From Saprospiraceae bacterium (lineage in GTDB: Bacteria > Bacteroidota > Bacteroidia > Chitinophagales > Saprospiraceae): 64,000 bases of DNA. Location of the stretch: positions 43,534 to 107,533 of the forward strand of contig JAHDEC010000013.1 in assembly GCA_020629035.1 (NCBI GenBank). The letters are read 5' to 3'. Made by a program: the position numbers and the translations under genes. A model generated the notes under the pieces. It was not told the origin of the DNA, made no database searches, and saw nothing but the letters and a program-made list of their open reading frames with translations. Positions 1 through 12,700 of the stretch are shown piece by piece. Numbering within the stretch: position 1 is the stretch's first letter; every line of letters starts with the position of its first letter.

Positions 1-3000
1 ATCGACATGTACTATACTATCACAACCTTGAGCATTCATATTGGCCAATGTTACGACTCCTGATAAATTATCTGCATTAAATATTATACCTCCAATCTCA
101 ATTTCTTCCCCTTCGCAGATGGAATCTATATAATCAAAAGTAGTATCTTTTAATGCGGTAATATTGACGGTTAAAATACTATCACATCCTGGATGTTCCA
201 CACTTGATAAAACCATCGTTTCCATACTAGGACCAGACGCCGTGACTATAATAATTTCTCCACCTACCATGATCTCATCACCAATACAAGCCTCAAAGTC
301 TACACTTTCTTTAATCTCATCTAAGATCTGCAGATCTAGCATAATAATGCTGTCACAGCCGCTGCTTGTCTCTAATTCGATTTCAAAAAAACCTGCTTCA
401 TCAAAAGTTTCATTTCCGATTTCTATACTTCCTCCAAAACAGAGTGTTTCCTGCACATCTAGGCTAAAGCTATTTGCAATAACCACGTTAACTACATTGG
501 TATCCATAGGACAGTTTTCTTCACCAACTATATAATGAAAGTAATATGAACCAGCATTCAAGGATGCTATATCTACTGCCAATGGATCTGATAAATCTAA
601 ACCTGTATTAAGCGGATCATCCCAATAGCCATTTAGATCAGCATTGGACAATAATGCGCTCAGATTTATGGTTTCGGAAGCAGTACAAAAATTCCCTTCT
701 TGAGACTGTCCTGCATCTACTTCTGGACATCCACAGCTCGGGTCTTGAATGTCACCCACGATGGTCCAATTCAAATTATTAATCAAGCCATTTCTACCTA
801 CTTCATCGCAGTAAACCAAGTTTAATGCTCCTAATAGTATATCATCTGGTGTATTACTGCTCAAAGACCAAGCTAATAAGGTAGATTCATAATTAGATGT
901 AGACATTCCACAATCATCCAACATACCGGTTGCTTCACTCAAGTTGGATAAATCCCAAAATTCTAAAGACTGATTAAAGCTTATAGCATTTGAAAACATG
1001 AAAGCACAATTCTCCCAATTTTGCGTGTTCCATCCTGATAGATCTCGCTTAAAATTAGTAGCATTGGCAAACATAAAAGAAACATCTCTCACATTACTTA
1101 CATCCCAATCAGCTATTTCACCATCAAAGTTTAAAGCATCTGAAAACATCCCACTCATATTTTCTGCGCTACTAAGATCCCAATTATTTAATGACCGATT
1201 GTAGTTAGATGCTCCGGAAAACATGTTCGAAAAGTCTTGTACATTCGAAACATCCCAAGCATTGAGATCAGGACTAAAGCCAAAGCAATTAACAAACATG
1301 CTATCCATGCGGCTAACCTTTGATGTGTTCCAATTACCTATATCACGATTAAATAAATTGGCTTCATGAAACATAAAGCTCATATCTTCCACATTTCCTG
1401 TATCCCAAGTATCAATGGGCTGGTTAAACGAACCAGCACCCGAAAACATCATAGACATATTACTAATCGTTGACATAGACCAGTCATTTAGATTCCCAGT
1501 GAAATTTATTGCATTTTGGAAGCTACCAATTGCCAAATTCGCACCCTCTAAATTGGGCACATCATTGGCAGAAAAATTTAATAGATTACTGCAAGCATTA
1601 AACATATAGCTTAAGTCTAGCCACTCTATATCACCCCATTGAGTTACATCAATCAGTTTATCATTATCTACAATATTTTGATGATTTAGATGAGGAAAAT
1701 CTCCTCGAATGGCAATTTCATAAGTCCCTATTTCACAATAAGTATGAAATGCATCACCTGTCAAACCTAGATCATCAAAAATGCCGTCATTTTCCCAGTC
1801 AACATCATAGTTATAAGCATAACTTGGATTGGTAGGTATAGTTACACAGGCCTCACAACTTGTTCCATTGTTGTCCGTCTTCCACCGACTAATCCAAGGT
1901 TTTTGCGCGCATGCGCGCTGATCCCCATTTATTATCCAGGATTTATCCTGAAGCAAAATATTACGTCCTGTTTCATCACAATAACTTAAAGTATTAGCTC
2001 CTAACTCAAGATCAGAAGGTGTATTATTGTTGACAGCCCAAGCGTTCAGCGTAGACTCATAATTTTGTTGGGACATGCCACAGAAATCTAACATAAACTC
2101 TAGTCCATCCGGTTGATTTGGGTTATTGCTTATGCTACTCAAATCCCAGGTTGCTAAATCTTGATTAAAAGAATCTGCCCCTTCAAACATATAGGACATA
2201 TTTTCCACGGAAGACACATCCCAGGTATTTAAATCTTGATTGAAAGAGGGAGCATATAAAAACATGTTTGCCATATTGGTAACATTTGCAACTTCCCAGT
2301 TGCTCAGATCTTGATTAAATTCGCCTGTGAGGGCAAACATAACTTCCATATTCTGGGCATTACTTACATCCCAATTATTTAATGGCTGATTAAAGGAAAT
2401 TGCATCTTCAAACATATTATTAAACAACAAGCCAGCGCTTACATCCCATGTATTTAATGCTTGATTAAAACTTCTGGCACTGCTAAACATAAAACTGAAA
2501 TCAAGCCCATTGCTTACATCCCAACTGCCAATAGCTTGGTTGAAATCAGTGGCTCCAAAAAAGATGTTACTGAAATCGCTAACCTGACTCACATCCCAAT
2601 TAGCGATACTTTGATTAAAACTGGTTGCTCTAGCAAACATGCTTGACATAGTACTAAGCGATGATGTTTTCCATCCTGATATATCCGCATTAAAATTTGT
2701 TGCATCAGCAAACATCGAACTCATATCCTGTACTTGGCTTACGTCCCAATTGTTTAGCGATTGATTAAACTCAACAGCAAGATTAAACATACTTGACATA
2801 TCATTTATATTGGCCACATCCCAGTGATCAATATCTTGATTAAAGCTACTGGCGCCATAGAACATGCTAGCTAGAGAATTTGCCTCTTGGAGAACTGGAG
2901 CATCTTCGGCAAAACTAACAACATTGGAACAACCAGCAAATGCCGATTCCATGCTTGACCAAACATTGCTGCCCCATTGGTCTATGCTCAGGAGCTTTTC

Positions 3001-6000
3001 TGCATCACCGGCTACATTAAAATAAATCCTTGGGAAAACACCCCGAATAGCCACTTGATAATTTCCTGAAACTCCATAATCATTAAGAGCATTAGCCGTT
3101 AATCCAAAGTCATCATAGACTCCATCATTTTCCCAATCGATATCGTAATTATAAATTTCCCCTGGAAAGGTCGGTATCTCCACACAGGTAGAACAACTTG
3201 AACCAGGGTTATCTGTTTTGAAGCTTACCATAAAAGCTTCTCCAACTGGAGAACCTAGGCATGAACAATCTTCTTGGATAATATCATTTTCAGTAGTTAA
3301 ATCGCCATCATCACATGGAGCACCAAGCGGTAAATCGCCATCACAAAATCGCATAAAATCTCCTTCCCAAGGAAGTAGTGGATTATTTAGGAAACTAACA
3401 AAAGGATCATTACAGTTTGTTATTAATTCAGGAGGGAAACACCCACTTAATTGATTGCTAGCACCATTTAAAACTTGATAATTCTTATTAGCCAAGGAAG
3501 AAGGAATCAAACCACTGAATAAGTTTTCTTGCAATTCTACCGCTTCAAGATTAGCTAAAGAACCTATCCATGTTGGGATATTCCCTTCTATAAGATTAGC
3601 ACTAAGGTTTAAGCTGCTAAGATTTGTTAGCTCTGAAATTTCATCGGGCACTGAACCAACAAAGTTATTTCCGGCTAAGTTTAGATGTTTAAGCGCACCT
3701 AAATCCTCTAAACCAGTGGGGAGACTTCCACCCAATAGATTACCGCTTAAATTTAGATTTTCCAATTGACTCAATTGACCTATGACACTAGGTATAAATC
3801 CTGATAGATTGTTACCGGGTCCTGTTGTAGGTTCACATGGATTAGCATTATTATTTAAATTAAGGCAGGTCACACAGCCATCGACATTGGTCTCCACACC
3901 AAACCAATCAGCTAGTACTTGAGTTGCACCCCAGTTAGTATTGTTAGTCCAGTTTTCACCATTTGTAGCTTCATACAAAATCATTAATATGCTGCTGTCC
4001 CGACTTATACAAGGCACTTCTTCAACAATTAGCGTAATGGTATAACTCGTAAGAATAAGTCTGTCTGCTTGCGGGTTAGTTATAAGCACATGGTAATCAC
4101 CTGCATCACTAAGTTTTAAATATGGAATGGTAAGATTATTATTGCCAATGATGGTATCGTATAGAACATCGTCTTTAAACCAAGTATAGATATTATCATC
4201 AATTAACTCATCAAAGCCTAGTTCAACATCTAGCAAAGCCAATTGAGGTAATGTGATAGTTGTGTCTTTAAAAACCATAATCTGGTCTTGATAAAATACA
4301 GAATCCCACACTGAAGAACTGTTTTCAGCAATGACTGCCGCGTTGTTTGGTAAACCAGGTAATAAATCTTCAAAAGTTAGGTGGTTTTCATTAATGCGTA
4401 AACTTTGAAGATTTGGACAATTTTGTGATAAATCCGATATCTCTTCGTCTAGCTGGTTGTTATATCCCGTTATGGTATGAATCAAAGGTGTGTTTTCAAA
4501 ACTAGGAATCCCACCTTCGAGATTATTATTAAAAAAATATAACAGGCCCAACAAGGGTGTATTATTAAAATTAGGAAGCGTACCTGAGAGTAAATTATCA
4601 TTTAGAAAAACACCTTGTATGTTAGGCATGTTGCTAAAATTTGGAATAGCTCCTGATAACTCGTTGTTACCTAATCCCAGTGTAGTTAGACTAGGCATAA
4701 AAGAGAAATCTGGAATAGAACCATTAATTTCATTGTAATGTAGCCCTAAGCTTTCCAATGCTGGCATGCCTGAAAAATCAGCTAAAGGCCCTTTTATCTC
4801 ATTATAACTAGCTCCAAATATTCTAAGCTTTGGTAAATCTGGAAAATTAGGAATCACACCTGTCAGTTGATTTCTATCAACAGAATAGGTTTCTAATTTT
4901 GGGCAATTTATGATATTAGGAATACTGCCTGTGATGTTATTAAATCCAGCTTGAAAAGCTTCAAGGTTTACTAAATTTGAAATATCAGGTAGAGTACCTG
5001 TTAATTCGTTTGATGAGCAGAGATAGTATCGTAGATTAGTCAATGAACCAATGGGCGGAATAGTCCCTGTATGTTGGTTATTATATAGATAAATATTTTC
5101 TATCGATTCGCAATATTGAAAGGTAGGAATGCTTCCATCTATCTCTGTGCTAAAGCAAGAAAAAGTATGTAATGCAGGAAGATTTTGAAACTCAGGTAGT
5201 GGTTCTGTCAAAGGATTTCTCGCAAAGCTAATGCTTCTGACTTTCGGCATCCCGGTAAAATTAGGAACTCCTCCAACTATTTCGTTATCGGACAAGGCTA
5301 GCAATAAAAGATTTGGTAATTGTAGATCAGGCATAAATCCACTTAGCTTATTTCCTGCGGTTCCGCTATCTGTTAAAAAGTTTAAGTTACCATCTAGATC
5401 AATGGCTTCCACACAGCCATTAGGGCTTACCTTTATTCCATACCAAGTATCCATAGGCTGGTTTAAATCCCAGGTAATGGTCCATTGATTCCCATTAGTA
5501 TTGTTGTATAGACTGACTAATTCCAACGAATCTTGTAGGCGATTACAAATGGGAGATTCTACTTCAAAACAATCTGAAAATTCAGAAGTATTTCTATTAG
5601 TTGTTGCTGTTGCACTTAATAAGTCTCCTGAAAAATAGCCTAAAGCACTTAACGAATAAGTGCCATCTCCATTATCATTAGCAAAGCCAAGGGAAGTCTT
5701 GCCTTGGCAGGTATCACAAGCACTGACATTAGAAAACACCTCAACTATATCGGCAGGAAGAGTGGTTGATAATATAATTTCGTCCACTGTGGCAGAAAGA
5801 ATAGTTGGCTTCGGCTGTTGATTATTCCCAGAAGGACCTAGATCAATTCCTTCTCCTCCATTGCACTCTATACTATTTTGGAGTATCTCAGTAGCTGTTA
5901 CCTCCCCTACTAACCTAATTCCTTCTTCATCATGTTGTGCAATTTGGTTTTCTATTATTTGATTATTTTGGGTAGCACCATTTTCGATAATTTGCACACC

Positions 6001-6639
6001 TATATCTTGAGGACCATCTACCTCAATTCCATTAATATTATTATCAAAAATCGAGTTGTCTGAACCACCATTTAAGATGACACCACTTTGATTATAAAAA
6101 ATGGCATTATACTTAATTTCACAGCTATCTGTTCGATTTGCTTGTACTCCAATAGTATTATAAACAATTCTATTGCTCATAATATTTATATGCTTAGCAC
6201 CTTCACCTATTTGGAAAGCAGGCCCCTTAAAATTTCTTACATCAAGGTACCCAATTACAATATCTTGCACGCCTGCTGCGATTTCAAAACCAGCCGAAAT
6301 ATCCTCAATTAAAGCGCCATTAAGCCATATACTTCCGTGATCATCCGTACTTATTAAGAGCGAATCATCGGTTATGGGTGGCAAAGGTGACTCAAGGAAA
6401 ATTACATGAGGTCCTTCATCAGGAATGGAAAAGCTAATGCTATCTGGTCCAATATTGTTATTAGCACAATTGATAGCCTCTCTTAAAGAACCTGGCCCAC
6501 TATCATTTTTGTTTGTAACTACACAATTAATTAAAGATGCTTCTGTGAAATTGCTTGCCGGATTAGATTCATCATTAGAGTTATCTAGCGATAGATTTAC
6601 CATTAAAAATGAAAGACTTAGTATTAATATTCTGAACAT
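1..6639 (-). CDS. Giant BspA-like surface protein, C-terminus outside window (partial)
   Basis: The reading frame is open from an ATG at 6639 to base 1 with no stop, so at least 2213 residues are present and the C-terminus lies beyond the left edge. A short hydrophobic N-terminus fits a signal peptide. Residues about 35-270 hold a CSLREA-type motif (GPGSLREAINCAN) and a right-handed beta-helix-like stretch. About 410-750 and 890-1070 are leucine-rich repeats of the G-IP/LSG type. Two DUF285 modules follow (headers near residues 1135 and 1580), each with 8-10 units of about 25 residues carrying FNQ-L-WDVSNV-MF, closed by a conserved cap. The last residues resemble the stretch before the sorting domain in the neighbouring giant gene, so a T9SS type-B C-terminus is expected but not seen. 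It is probably a cell-surface adhesin, co-oriented with and 152 bp downstream of that gene. Confidence 0.85.
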   Translation of the reverse strand, partial: MFRILILSLSFLMVNLSLDNSNDESNPASNFTEASLINCVVTNKNDSGPGSLREAINCANNNIGPDSISFSIPDEGPHVIFLESPLPPITDDSLLISTDDHGSIWLNGALIEDISAGFEIAAGVQDIVIGYLDVRNFKGPAFQIGEGAKHINIMSNRIVYNTIGVQANRTDSCEIKYNAIFYNQSGVILNGGSDNSIFDNNINGIEVDGPQDIGVQIIENGATQNNQIIENQIAQHDEEGIRLVGEVTATEILQNSIECNGGEGIDLGPSGNNQQPKPTILSATVDEIILSTTLPADIVEVFSNVSACDTCQGKTSLGFANDNGDGTYSLSALGYFSGDLLSATATTNRNTSEFSDCFEVESPICNRLQDSLELVSLYNNTNGNQWTITWDLNQPMDTWYGIKVSPNGCVEAIDLDGNLNFLTDSGTAGNKLSGFMPDLQLPNLLLLALSDNEIVGGVPNFTGMPKVRSISFARNPLTEPLPEFQNLPALHTFSCFSTEIDGSIPTFQYCESIENIYLYNNQHTGTIPPIGSLTNLRYYLCSSNELTGTLPDISNLVNLEAFQAGFNNITGSIPNIINCPKLETYSVDRNQLTGVIPNFPDLPKLRIFGASYNEIKGPLADFSGMPALESLGLHYNEINGSIPDFSFMPSLTTLGLGNNELSGAIPNFSNMPNIQGVFLNDNLLSGTLPNFNNTPLLGLLYFFNNNLEGGIPSFENTPLIHTITGYNNQLDEEISDLSQNCPNLQSLRINENHLTFEDLLPGLPNNAAVIAENSSSVWDSVFYQDQIMVFKDTTITLPQLALLDVELGFDELIDDNIYTWFKDDVLYDTIIGNNNLTIPYLKLSDAGDYHVLITNPQADRLILTSYTITLIVEEVPCISRDSSILMILYEATNGENWTNNTNWGATQVLADWFGVETNVDGCVTCLNLNNNANPCEPTTGPGNNLSGFIPSVIGQLSQLENLNLSGNLLGGSLPTGLEDLGALKHLNLAGNNFVGSVPDEISELTNLSSLNLSANLIEGNIPTWIGSLANLEAVELQENLFSGLIPSSLANKNYQVLNGASNQLSGCFPPELITNCNDPFVSFLNNPLLPWEGDFMRFCDGDLPLGAPCDDGDLTTENDIIQEDCSCLGSPVGEAFMVSFKTDNPGSSCSTCVEIPTFPGEIYNYDIDWENDGVYDDFGLTANALNDYGVSGNYQVAIRGVFPRIYFNVAGDAEKLLSIDQWGSNVWSSMESAFAGCSNVVSFAEDAPVLQEANSLASMFYGASSFNQDIDHWDVANINDMSSMFNLAVEFNQSLNNWDVSQVQDMSSMFADATNFNADISGWKTSSLSTMSSMFARATSFNQSIANWDVSQVSDFSNIFFGATDFNQAIGSWDVSNGLDFSFMFSSARSFNQALNTWDVSAGLLFNNMFEDAISFNQPLNNWDVSNAQNMEVMFALTGEFNQDLSNWEVANVTNMANMFLYAPSFNQDLNTWDVSSVENMSYMFEGADSFNQDLATWDLSSISNNPNQPDGLEFMLDFCGMSQQNYESTLNAWAVNNNTPSDLELGANTLSYCDETGRNILLQDKSWIINGDQRACAQKPWISRWKTDNNGTSCEACVTIPTNPSYAYNYDVDWENDGIFDDLGLTGDAFHTYCEIGTYEIAIRGDFPHLNHQNIVDNDKLIDVTQWGDIEWLDLSYMFNACSNLLNFSANDVPNLEGANLAIGSFQNAINFTGNLNDWSMSTISNMSMMFSGAGSFNQPIDTWDTGNVEDMSFMFHEANLFNRDIGNWNTSKVSRMDSMFVNCFGFSPDLNAWDVSNVQDFSNMFSGASNYNRSLNNWDLSSAENMSGMFSDALNFDGEIADWDVSNVRDVSFMFANATNFKRDLSGWNTQNWENCAFMFSNAISFNQSLEFWDLSNLSEATGMLDDCGMSTSNYESTLLAWSLSSNTPDDILLGALNLVYCDEVGRNGLINNLNWTIVGDIQDPSCGCPEVDAGQSQEGNFCTASETINLSALLSNADLNGYWDDPLNTGLDLSDPLAVDIASLNAGSYYFHYIVGEENCPMDTNVVNVVIANSFSLDVQETLCFGGSIEIGNETFDEAGFFEIELETSSGCDSIIMLDLQILDEIKESVDFEACIGDEIMVGGEIIIVTASGPSMETMVLSSVEHPGCDSILTVNITALKDTTFDYIDSICEGEEIEIGGIIFNADNLSGVVTLANMNAQGCDSIVHVD

Positions 6640-6791
6640 TAAGGGTTCTAGCTTGGCCTTGTAAGAGAAATTATTTATAAATGTTAAATATAGCTAGCTT
6701 CTTAAATTTAACTTGCAAAAAATGATAGTATTTTATGCTAGCCATAGGTCAAATGTATTTTCAGCAAAGAAGGATAGAATCTGCGGACTAT

Positions 6792-9700
6792 CTATCGTAG
6801 TAAGGTTATCACTCCAAAAATAAATTCTCGCACATTTCCACTATCTGATGCGCAATTTGCATCAGGACTTACCAAGTCCAAGGTAAAATAATAACTACCT
6901 TCTGGTATAGGTTTGTCAGTATTCATATAGGTGCCACACCAGTCGTTAGCGTATGGTTGTGCTTCATAAACAGGTTGTCCCCAGCGATTGAAAATGATTA
7001 TTTTATTACAAGGAAATTCTATTTCCAAATTTTCTATAAATTCGGACATAATCAGTCTATCATTCACCCCATCACCGTTACAGGTCACTACTAGTTCTGT
7101 ATATCCCGTAATCGTCTTATTTACATTCCAAATGACAGTGTCACAGATATTACACGTTTCATGGCACATTTCAAATTCAATACTTACGATGGATTCAACA
7201 TTGGGAAAAAATTCAATATCAAATATCCCAAAGCTTGTTGTAGACTCTATGTTTAAAATCTTGTCTGTATCTATATTTATTGGTTCAATGGTGTAATTTA
7301 ATTGCGGATCATAAATAGCATCTTCCAATAGATCAAGTGTGAGTATATTCCCTTCTACATTTGTTGATCCGCCTACGAGTTGGATTGAATCAACATGTGT
7401 TAAGTCAACACGGATTAGGCTATCGCAGAAATTGGTAGATGGAACAGAAATATCGCCATTTGGGAATTCTTTATCAAAGGTCATCCCACCAATTTCTAAT
7501 TGTTCTTCTCCGCAAATAAAACCGGTAAAGTCCACTTCAATATCATCCTTGATATTCATCGTGATGATTAATAAACTGTCACATCCGGGAAACTCAAGGC
7601 TTTCGAGAATTTGTGTTTCTTCATATGGTCCTACATCAGCAAACACAAAACTTTCTCCATTTGATAGATAGATATCCCCAGGGCAACCAGAAACAGACCG
7701 ATTACTAGTAATTTCAGGAAGCACGGTTAAATCTAATTGGATAGTACTATCACAATTTTCAATAGTTTTTAAAACTATGTCATACATCCCAGTAGCATCG
7801 AATGTCTCGGTTCCAACCGTTATAATCTCCCCGAAGCAAATGGTTTCTTCTTGCGGAATTTCATACATTGGATGGATCGTGAAGTTCACCACATTTGTAT
7901 CCATTGGACAAGCAACATCTCCGACAATATACCATACAAAGTAGTCACCTTCATCTAATGAGCCCACATCCACTAAAAACGGGTTTGTCAAAGCTAAACC
8001 TGTGGCTAATGGGTCCTCCCATCTTCCATTATTATCAAAGTTGAACATTTGGGCAAATAAATCGACTGATCCTTGGCCTTGGCAGTATTCGGCCGGGTTA
8101 CTACCGCCGGCATCTACCATTGGACAGTCACAAGCTGGATCTTGACTATCTCCAGCAATTGTCCAAGCAAGGTCATTTATTAATTGATTTCTTCCTTCCT
8201 CGTCACAATAAACCAGGTTTAAAGCTCCCAAGTCAATGGCATTTGGTGTATTTGGGTTTTGTGACCAAGCTAGCAAAGTGGATTCATAATTTTCTACTGA
8301 TAAGCCACAGTTGTCCAGCATAGACTCAGCACCACTCAAACTACTTAGATTCCAATTTCCTATACTTTGATCAAATGACGAAGCGCCATTGAATAGGTTA
8401 CTCATTTCAAAGACTGAAGACACATTCCAATTGCTCAAGTCTTGATTAAAGGCACTTGCATTGAAAAATAAAAATCCCATTTCTGTGACATTAGAAATAT
8501 CCCAATTTTGTACATCTCCATTGAAATTTTCAGCATTGTTAAACATGCCATTCATGGTATTTAAACTCGATAGATTCCAGGTATCTAAGTCTTGATTAAA
8601 TGCTGTAGCATTTTGAAACATAAAATTAGTACTTGACACAAGTGACATATCCCAATCACTTAAAGACTGATTATATATACTTGCGTTTGAAAATAAGAAA
8701 GACATATCAGTGATATTCGATACATCCCAAGCATTAATGGTTTCGTTAAACGAAGTGCAAGAAGCAAAGGCACTTGACATATCGGTGACATTTGACACAT
8801 CCCAACTATTTACATTAGCATTAAATGACAATGCACTATCAAAGATAAAAGACATGTCATTCACTTGAGAAAGATCAGGAACATCAGCAGCTAAGATATT
8901 CATGTTATCACAGTGGAAAAAAGACTTGTGCATACTCAACCATTCTATATCACCCCATTGATCAACTGAAATTAATTTATCGTTATCTTCTACGCCTGTA
9001 TTAAAGAAAAGGTGAGGATAATTGCCTCTAATCGCTACCTGATAGGTACCAGCTGTAGTGTAATCGTGCGTAGCATCTCCAGTGATACCAAATTCGTCAA
9101 AAACACCATCATTTTCCCAGTCAATATCGTAGCTATATACATAATCTAGTGTATTTGCGGGAATGGTTAAACAAGTATTACATGAAGCACCAGAATTATC
9201 TGTTTTCCAAGTTGAAATAAAACTATTCTGGCTCAGGCTTGAGCAGTCTAATGTGTAGATATTAAATTGTGATTCATCAATTAAGCATTCACCCACAGGG
9301 TCATCCCAACAACCAACCACACCATCTGAAAAAGTTTGAAAACCAAATTTCAATTGGCCTATAGATTCGCAATCTACTTGATTCGAAAAGTTAGGGGTTT
9401 GTAGAACAACACAAAATTCGACAGTGACTTGATCCATTCCAATTCCCCAACTTGTATTTGGTGTCCCATCATTTACGCAATCAGAAGAACTCGTTGTCCA
9501 ATACCAGCCGCCAGGTAATAAGTCACCCTGAGTAAGTGGCGGAGAACAAGGGCAAGTCTCACAAATTGTATTACATAATTGTAGTCTGCCTTGACTATCT
9601 GTGTAGGTACAAACATTATTTAATGTTTCTTGTAGGAGTACTCCTTCATACCAGCTTGCTTGTATACCATTTCCAGTAATCTGCACATTTTGAGGATCGA

Positions 9701-12700
9701 AATCTGTCAAATCCCAGCCTTCAAAAAATGGTACTACGCCCATGAGCCATTCAACTCCTGATTCAGAAGCATCATAAAAGAATTCCTCACAAATAGTATA
9801 GCTTTCATTAAGCCTCAACATATCATTTTCAGGATCAACAACAATTCCTTGGTCATCAGTAGTTTGATTAACAGATAAAGGTGTACAGCTGCCATCTCCA
9901 AAGCATGGTATTTCTATTAAACTGGTTGCCACACATAGTTCAAAATCTCCGCACATTCCATCTTCAAAAAATGCAGATCCAACCCCTATCCAATAGATTG
10001 TATTAGCTTCTAAACCTTGACTAAATCCACTTGGATCTCCCCAGTTAATACTACATCCCGGAAAACCAGCACTAAATACGAGCTCTAGGTCCTGATTGCA
10101 ATCTCCTGAGGAGGATTTAAACACAGCGTATACCGGATCCCAACCACATGATGTGTTTACGGTAACAAAAGTTTGAACCGCAGATGCATCAGTTTGCAAT
10201 TGGAACCAAGCAGTAGGTCTAAAATCGAAACCACAATCAGTAACACCAATTTCCGGAGTTGCATTTTCAATGCAACCCAATGCACACTCAAAATCAAGCA
10301 TATTTGTGTTAGTGATTGGGCTTAAAGTATAAATGGGTGGGTCGCTGCAATTATCAGCGAAATTATCGCAATTGACACATGATTTTATGTCTCCAATGAT
10401 GGTCCATCCTTTGTTATTTATTAATTCATTCCGCCCTGTTTCATCACAATATTCCAATGTTTCTGCTCCAAGCTCTATATTGTCTGGTGTATTAGGATTT
10501 AATGCCCACCCTAATAGAGTATTTGTGTAATTTTCTTCAGATAAATTTGTAAAATCTAGTAAACTTTCAAGACCATCGAGAACCAGCGGTTCGTCCATAC
10601 ATGAAGATAAATTCCATGATTCAAGTGTTTGATCAAAGCTGCTTGCACCACGCAACATATCATGAAAATTTTCCACATTCGAAACATCCCAAGCGTCTAA
10701 TGGCTGATTAAAACTAGTACAACCCTCAAGCATTCTTCTAAGATCAAACGCACTTACAAGATTCCAACTAGCTAAAGGACTATTAAATGCCTCACACAAA
10801 GTGAACATACTTCGAGCAGTCTCTAATGAAGAAACATCCCAAGCGTCTAATGCCTGATTAAACGAAGTGCAATTAATGAACATAAAATCTGTGCTCCGAA
10901 CTTTACTCACATTCCAGTTATCTAGTGGTTGATTATAGTTAGAACAATTATTAAACATTGCCCCCATATCTTCCACATTTGAAACATTCCAATTATTTAT
11001 ATTTTGATCAAATAAAGAAAGTCCTTCAAACATGTTGTTCATTTGCACTACACTGCTGACATCCCAATTGTCTAAAGGCTGATTGTATGCATAAGCATTC
11101 TGAAACATGTATTGCATATCAGTGACATTTGATACATCCCAAGTATTGATGTTTGAATTAAAGGAACTCGCTCCTCCAAAAACGCTAAGCATGTCTTCGA
11201 CATTTGAAACATCCCAGAGACTCAAATCTCCATTAAAATTATTTGCCGTTTGAAACATATTACGCATGCTCGTAACTAAACTAAGATTAGGCTGGTCAAT
11301 TGCTGTAAAATTTATTAGTTGATCACATTGCGCAAAAGCCAACTCCATGGAGCTCCAAATTATATCACCCCATTGCTTAACATCTAATAGTTTATCATTA
11401 TCCCCAACTGGGTCAGCATGATATAGATGAGGAAAATCTCCTCGTATGGCTATATCATAAGTGCCAGCAACTCCATAATCATGAAAGGCATCTCCTGTTA
11501 GACCAAATTCATCATAGGTTCCATCGTTTTCCCAATCGATGTCGTAGTTATAACTGTAAATTGAATTAGTTGGTATTTGAACACAGGTATTACAACTTGC
11601 TCCCGAGTTATCTGTTTGCCAAGTGGTGATAAATGGTTGCTGTGCACAGTTTTGACTATCTCCAACAATGGTCCATCCCATATCATTTAATAGCATATTC
11701 CTCCCAGTCTCATCACAATATTCCAAACCAAGAGCCCCTAATTCTAGATCATTAGGAGTATTTGAATTAGAAGCCCAACCATTTAAAGTAGCTTCATAAT
11801 TACTTTGTGATAAGCCGCAATTATTAAGCATGTTTTCCAGTCCATCGAATCCAGTGGTATTGATTATTGTTGACAAATTCCAATTGGCTAAAGACTGATT
11901 AAAGCTGCTTGCACCACGAAACATGGCGGACATTCTATCTGCATTTACAACATTCCAATTGGATATATCTTGATTAAAAGCAATAGCTCCATCAAACATG
12001 TTCTGAAATTTTGCCCCCATTGATACATCCCACAAATCTAGTGGTTGATTAAAGCTTTGTGCGTTAAAAAACATGGTGCTAAAATCATTACAGTTAGTGG
12101 TATTCCAGGTATTTATCGATTGATTAAAACTTATTGCATCTTCAAACATATTTCTCATTGACGCAACATTGGACACATCCCAATTACTTAGATCACCGTT
12201 AAACGCTGTAGCTCTTACAAACATTCCAAATAAGCTGCTTACATTGGAAACATCCCAATCAGAAATATTACCATTGAAGTTTGTTGCTTCATAAAACATA
12301 TTAATGAGATCTGTGACATTTGACATGTCCCAGCTATTCAATGACTGATTAAAATTTGTGGCTTGGAAAAACATGCCATTCATGTTCGTGATAGTGGAAA
12401 CATTCCAGGCATTTATATCTTGATTAAAGGAAGATGATCCATGGAACATGCTTTGCAAAACTGTGACATTTGAAAGATCAGGAACATCGCTTGCATTACC
12501 CATCATGTTTACGCAACCTGCAAATGCAGACTCCATGCTGCTCCACTCTATATCACCCCATTGTTCTATAGCTATAATTTTCTCTCGATCACCAGCAAGA
12601 TTAAAATAAATCCGAGGGAAATCTCCTCTGATTCCTACATTGTAAGTACCGATGGTGCCATAATCATGTGAAGCATCTCCTGTCAGTCCGAATTCATCAA

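Noticed and set aside
742..3240. Regular 75-bp periodicity, considered as a CRISPR array or tandem DNA repeat
   Set aside because: The period equals 25 codons, the units differ in sequence, and the frame is open throughout; it is protein repeat structure (DUF285).
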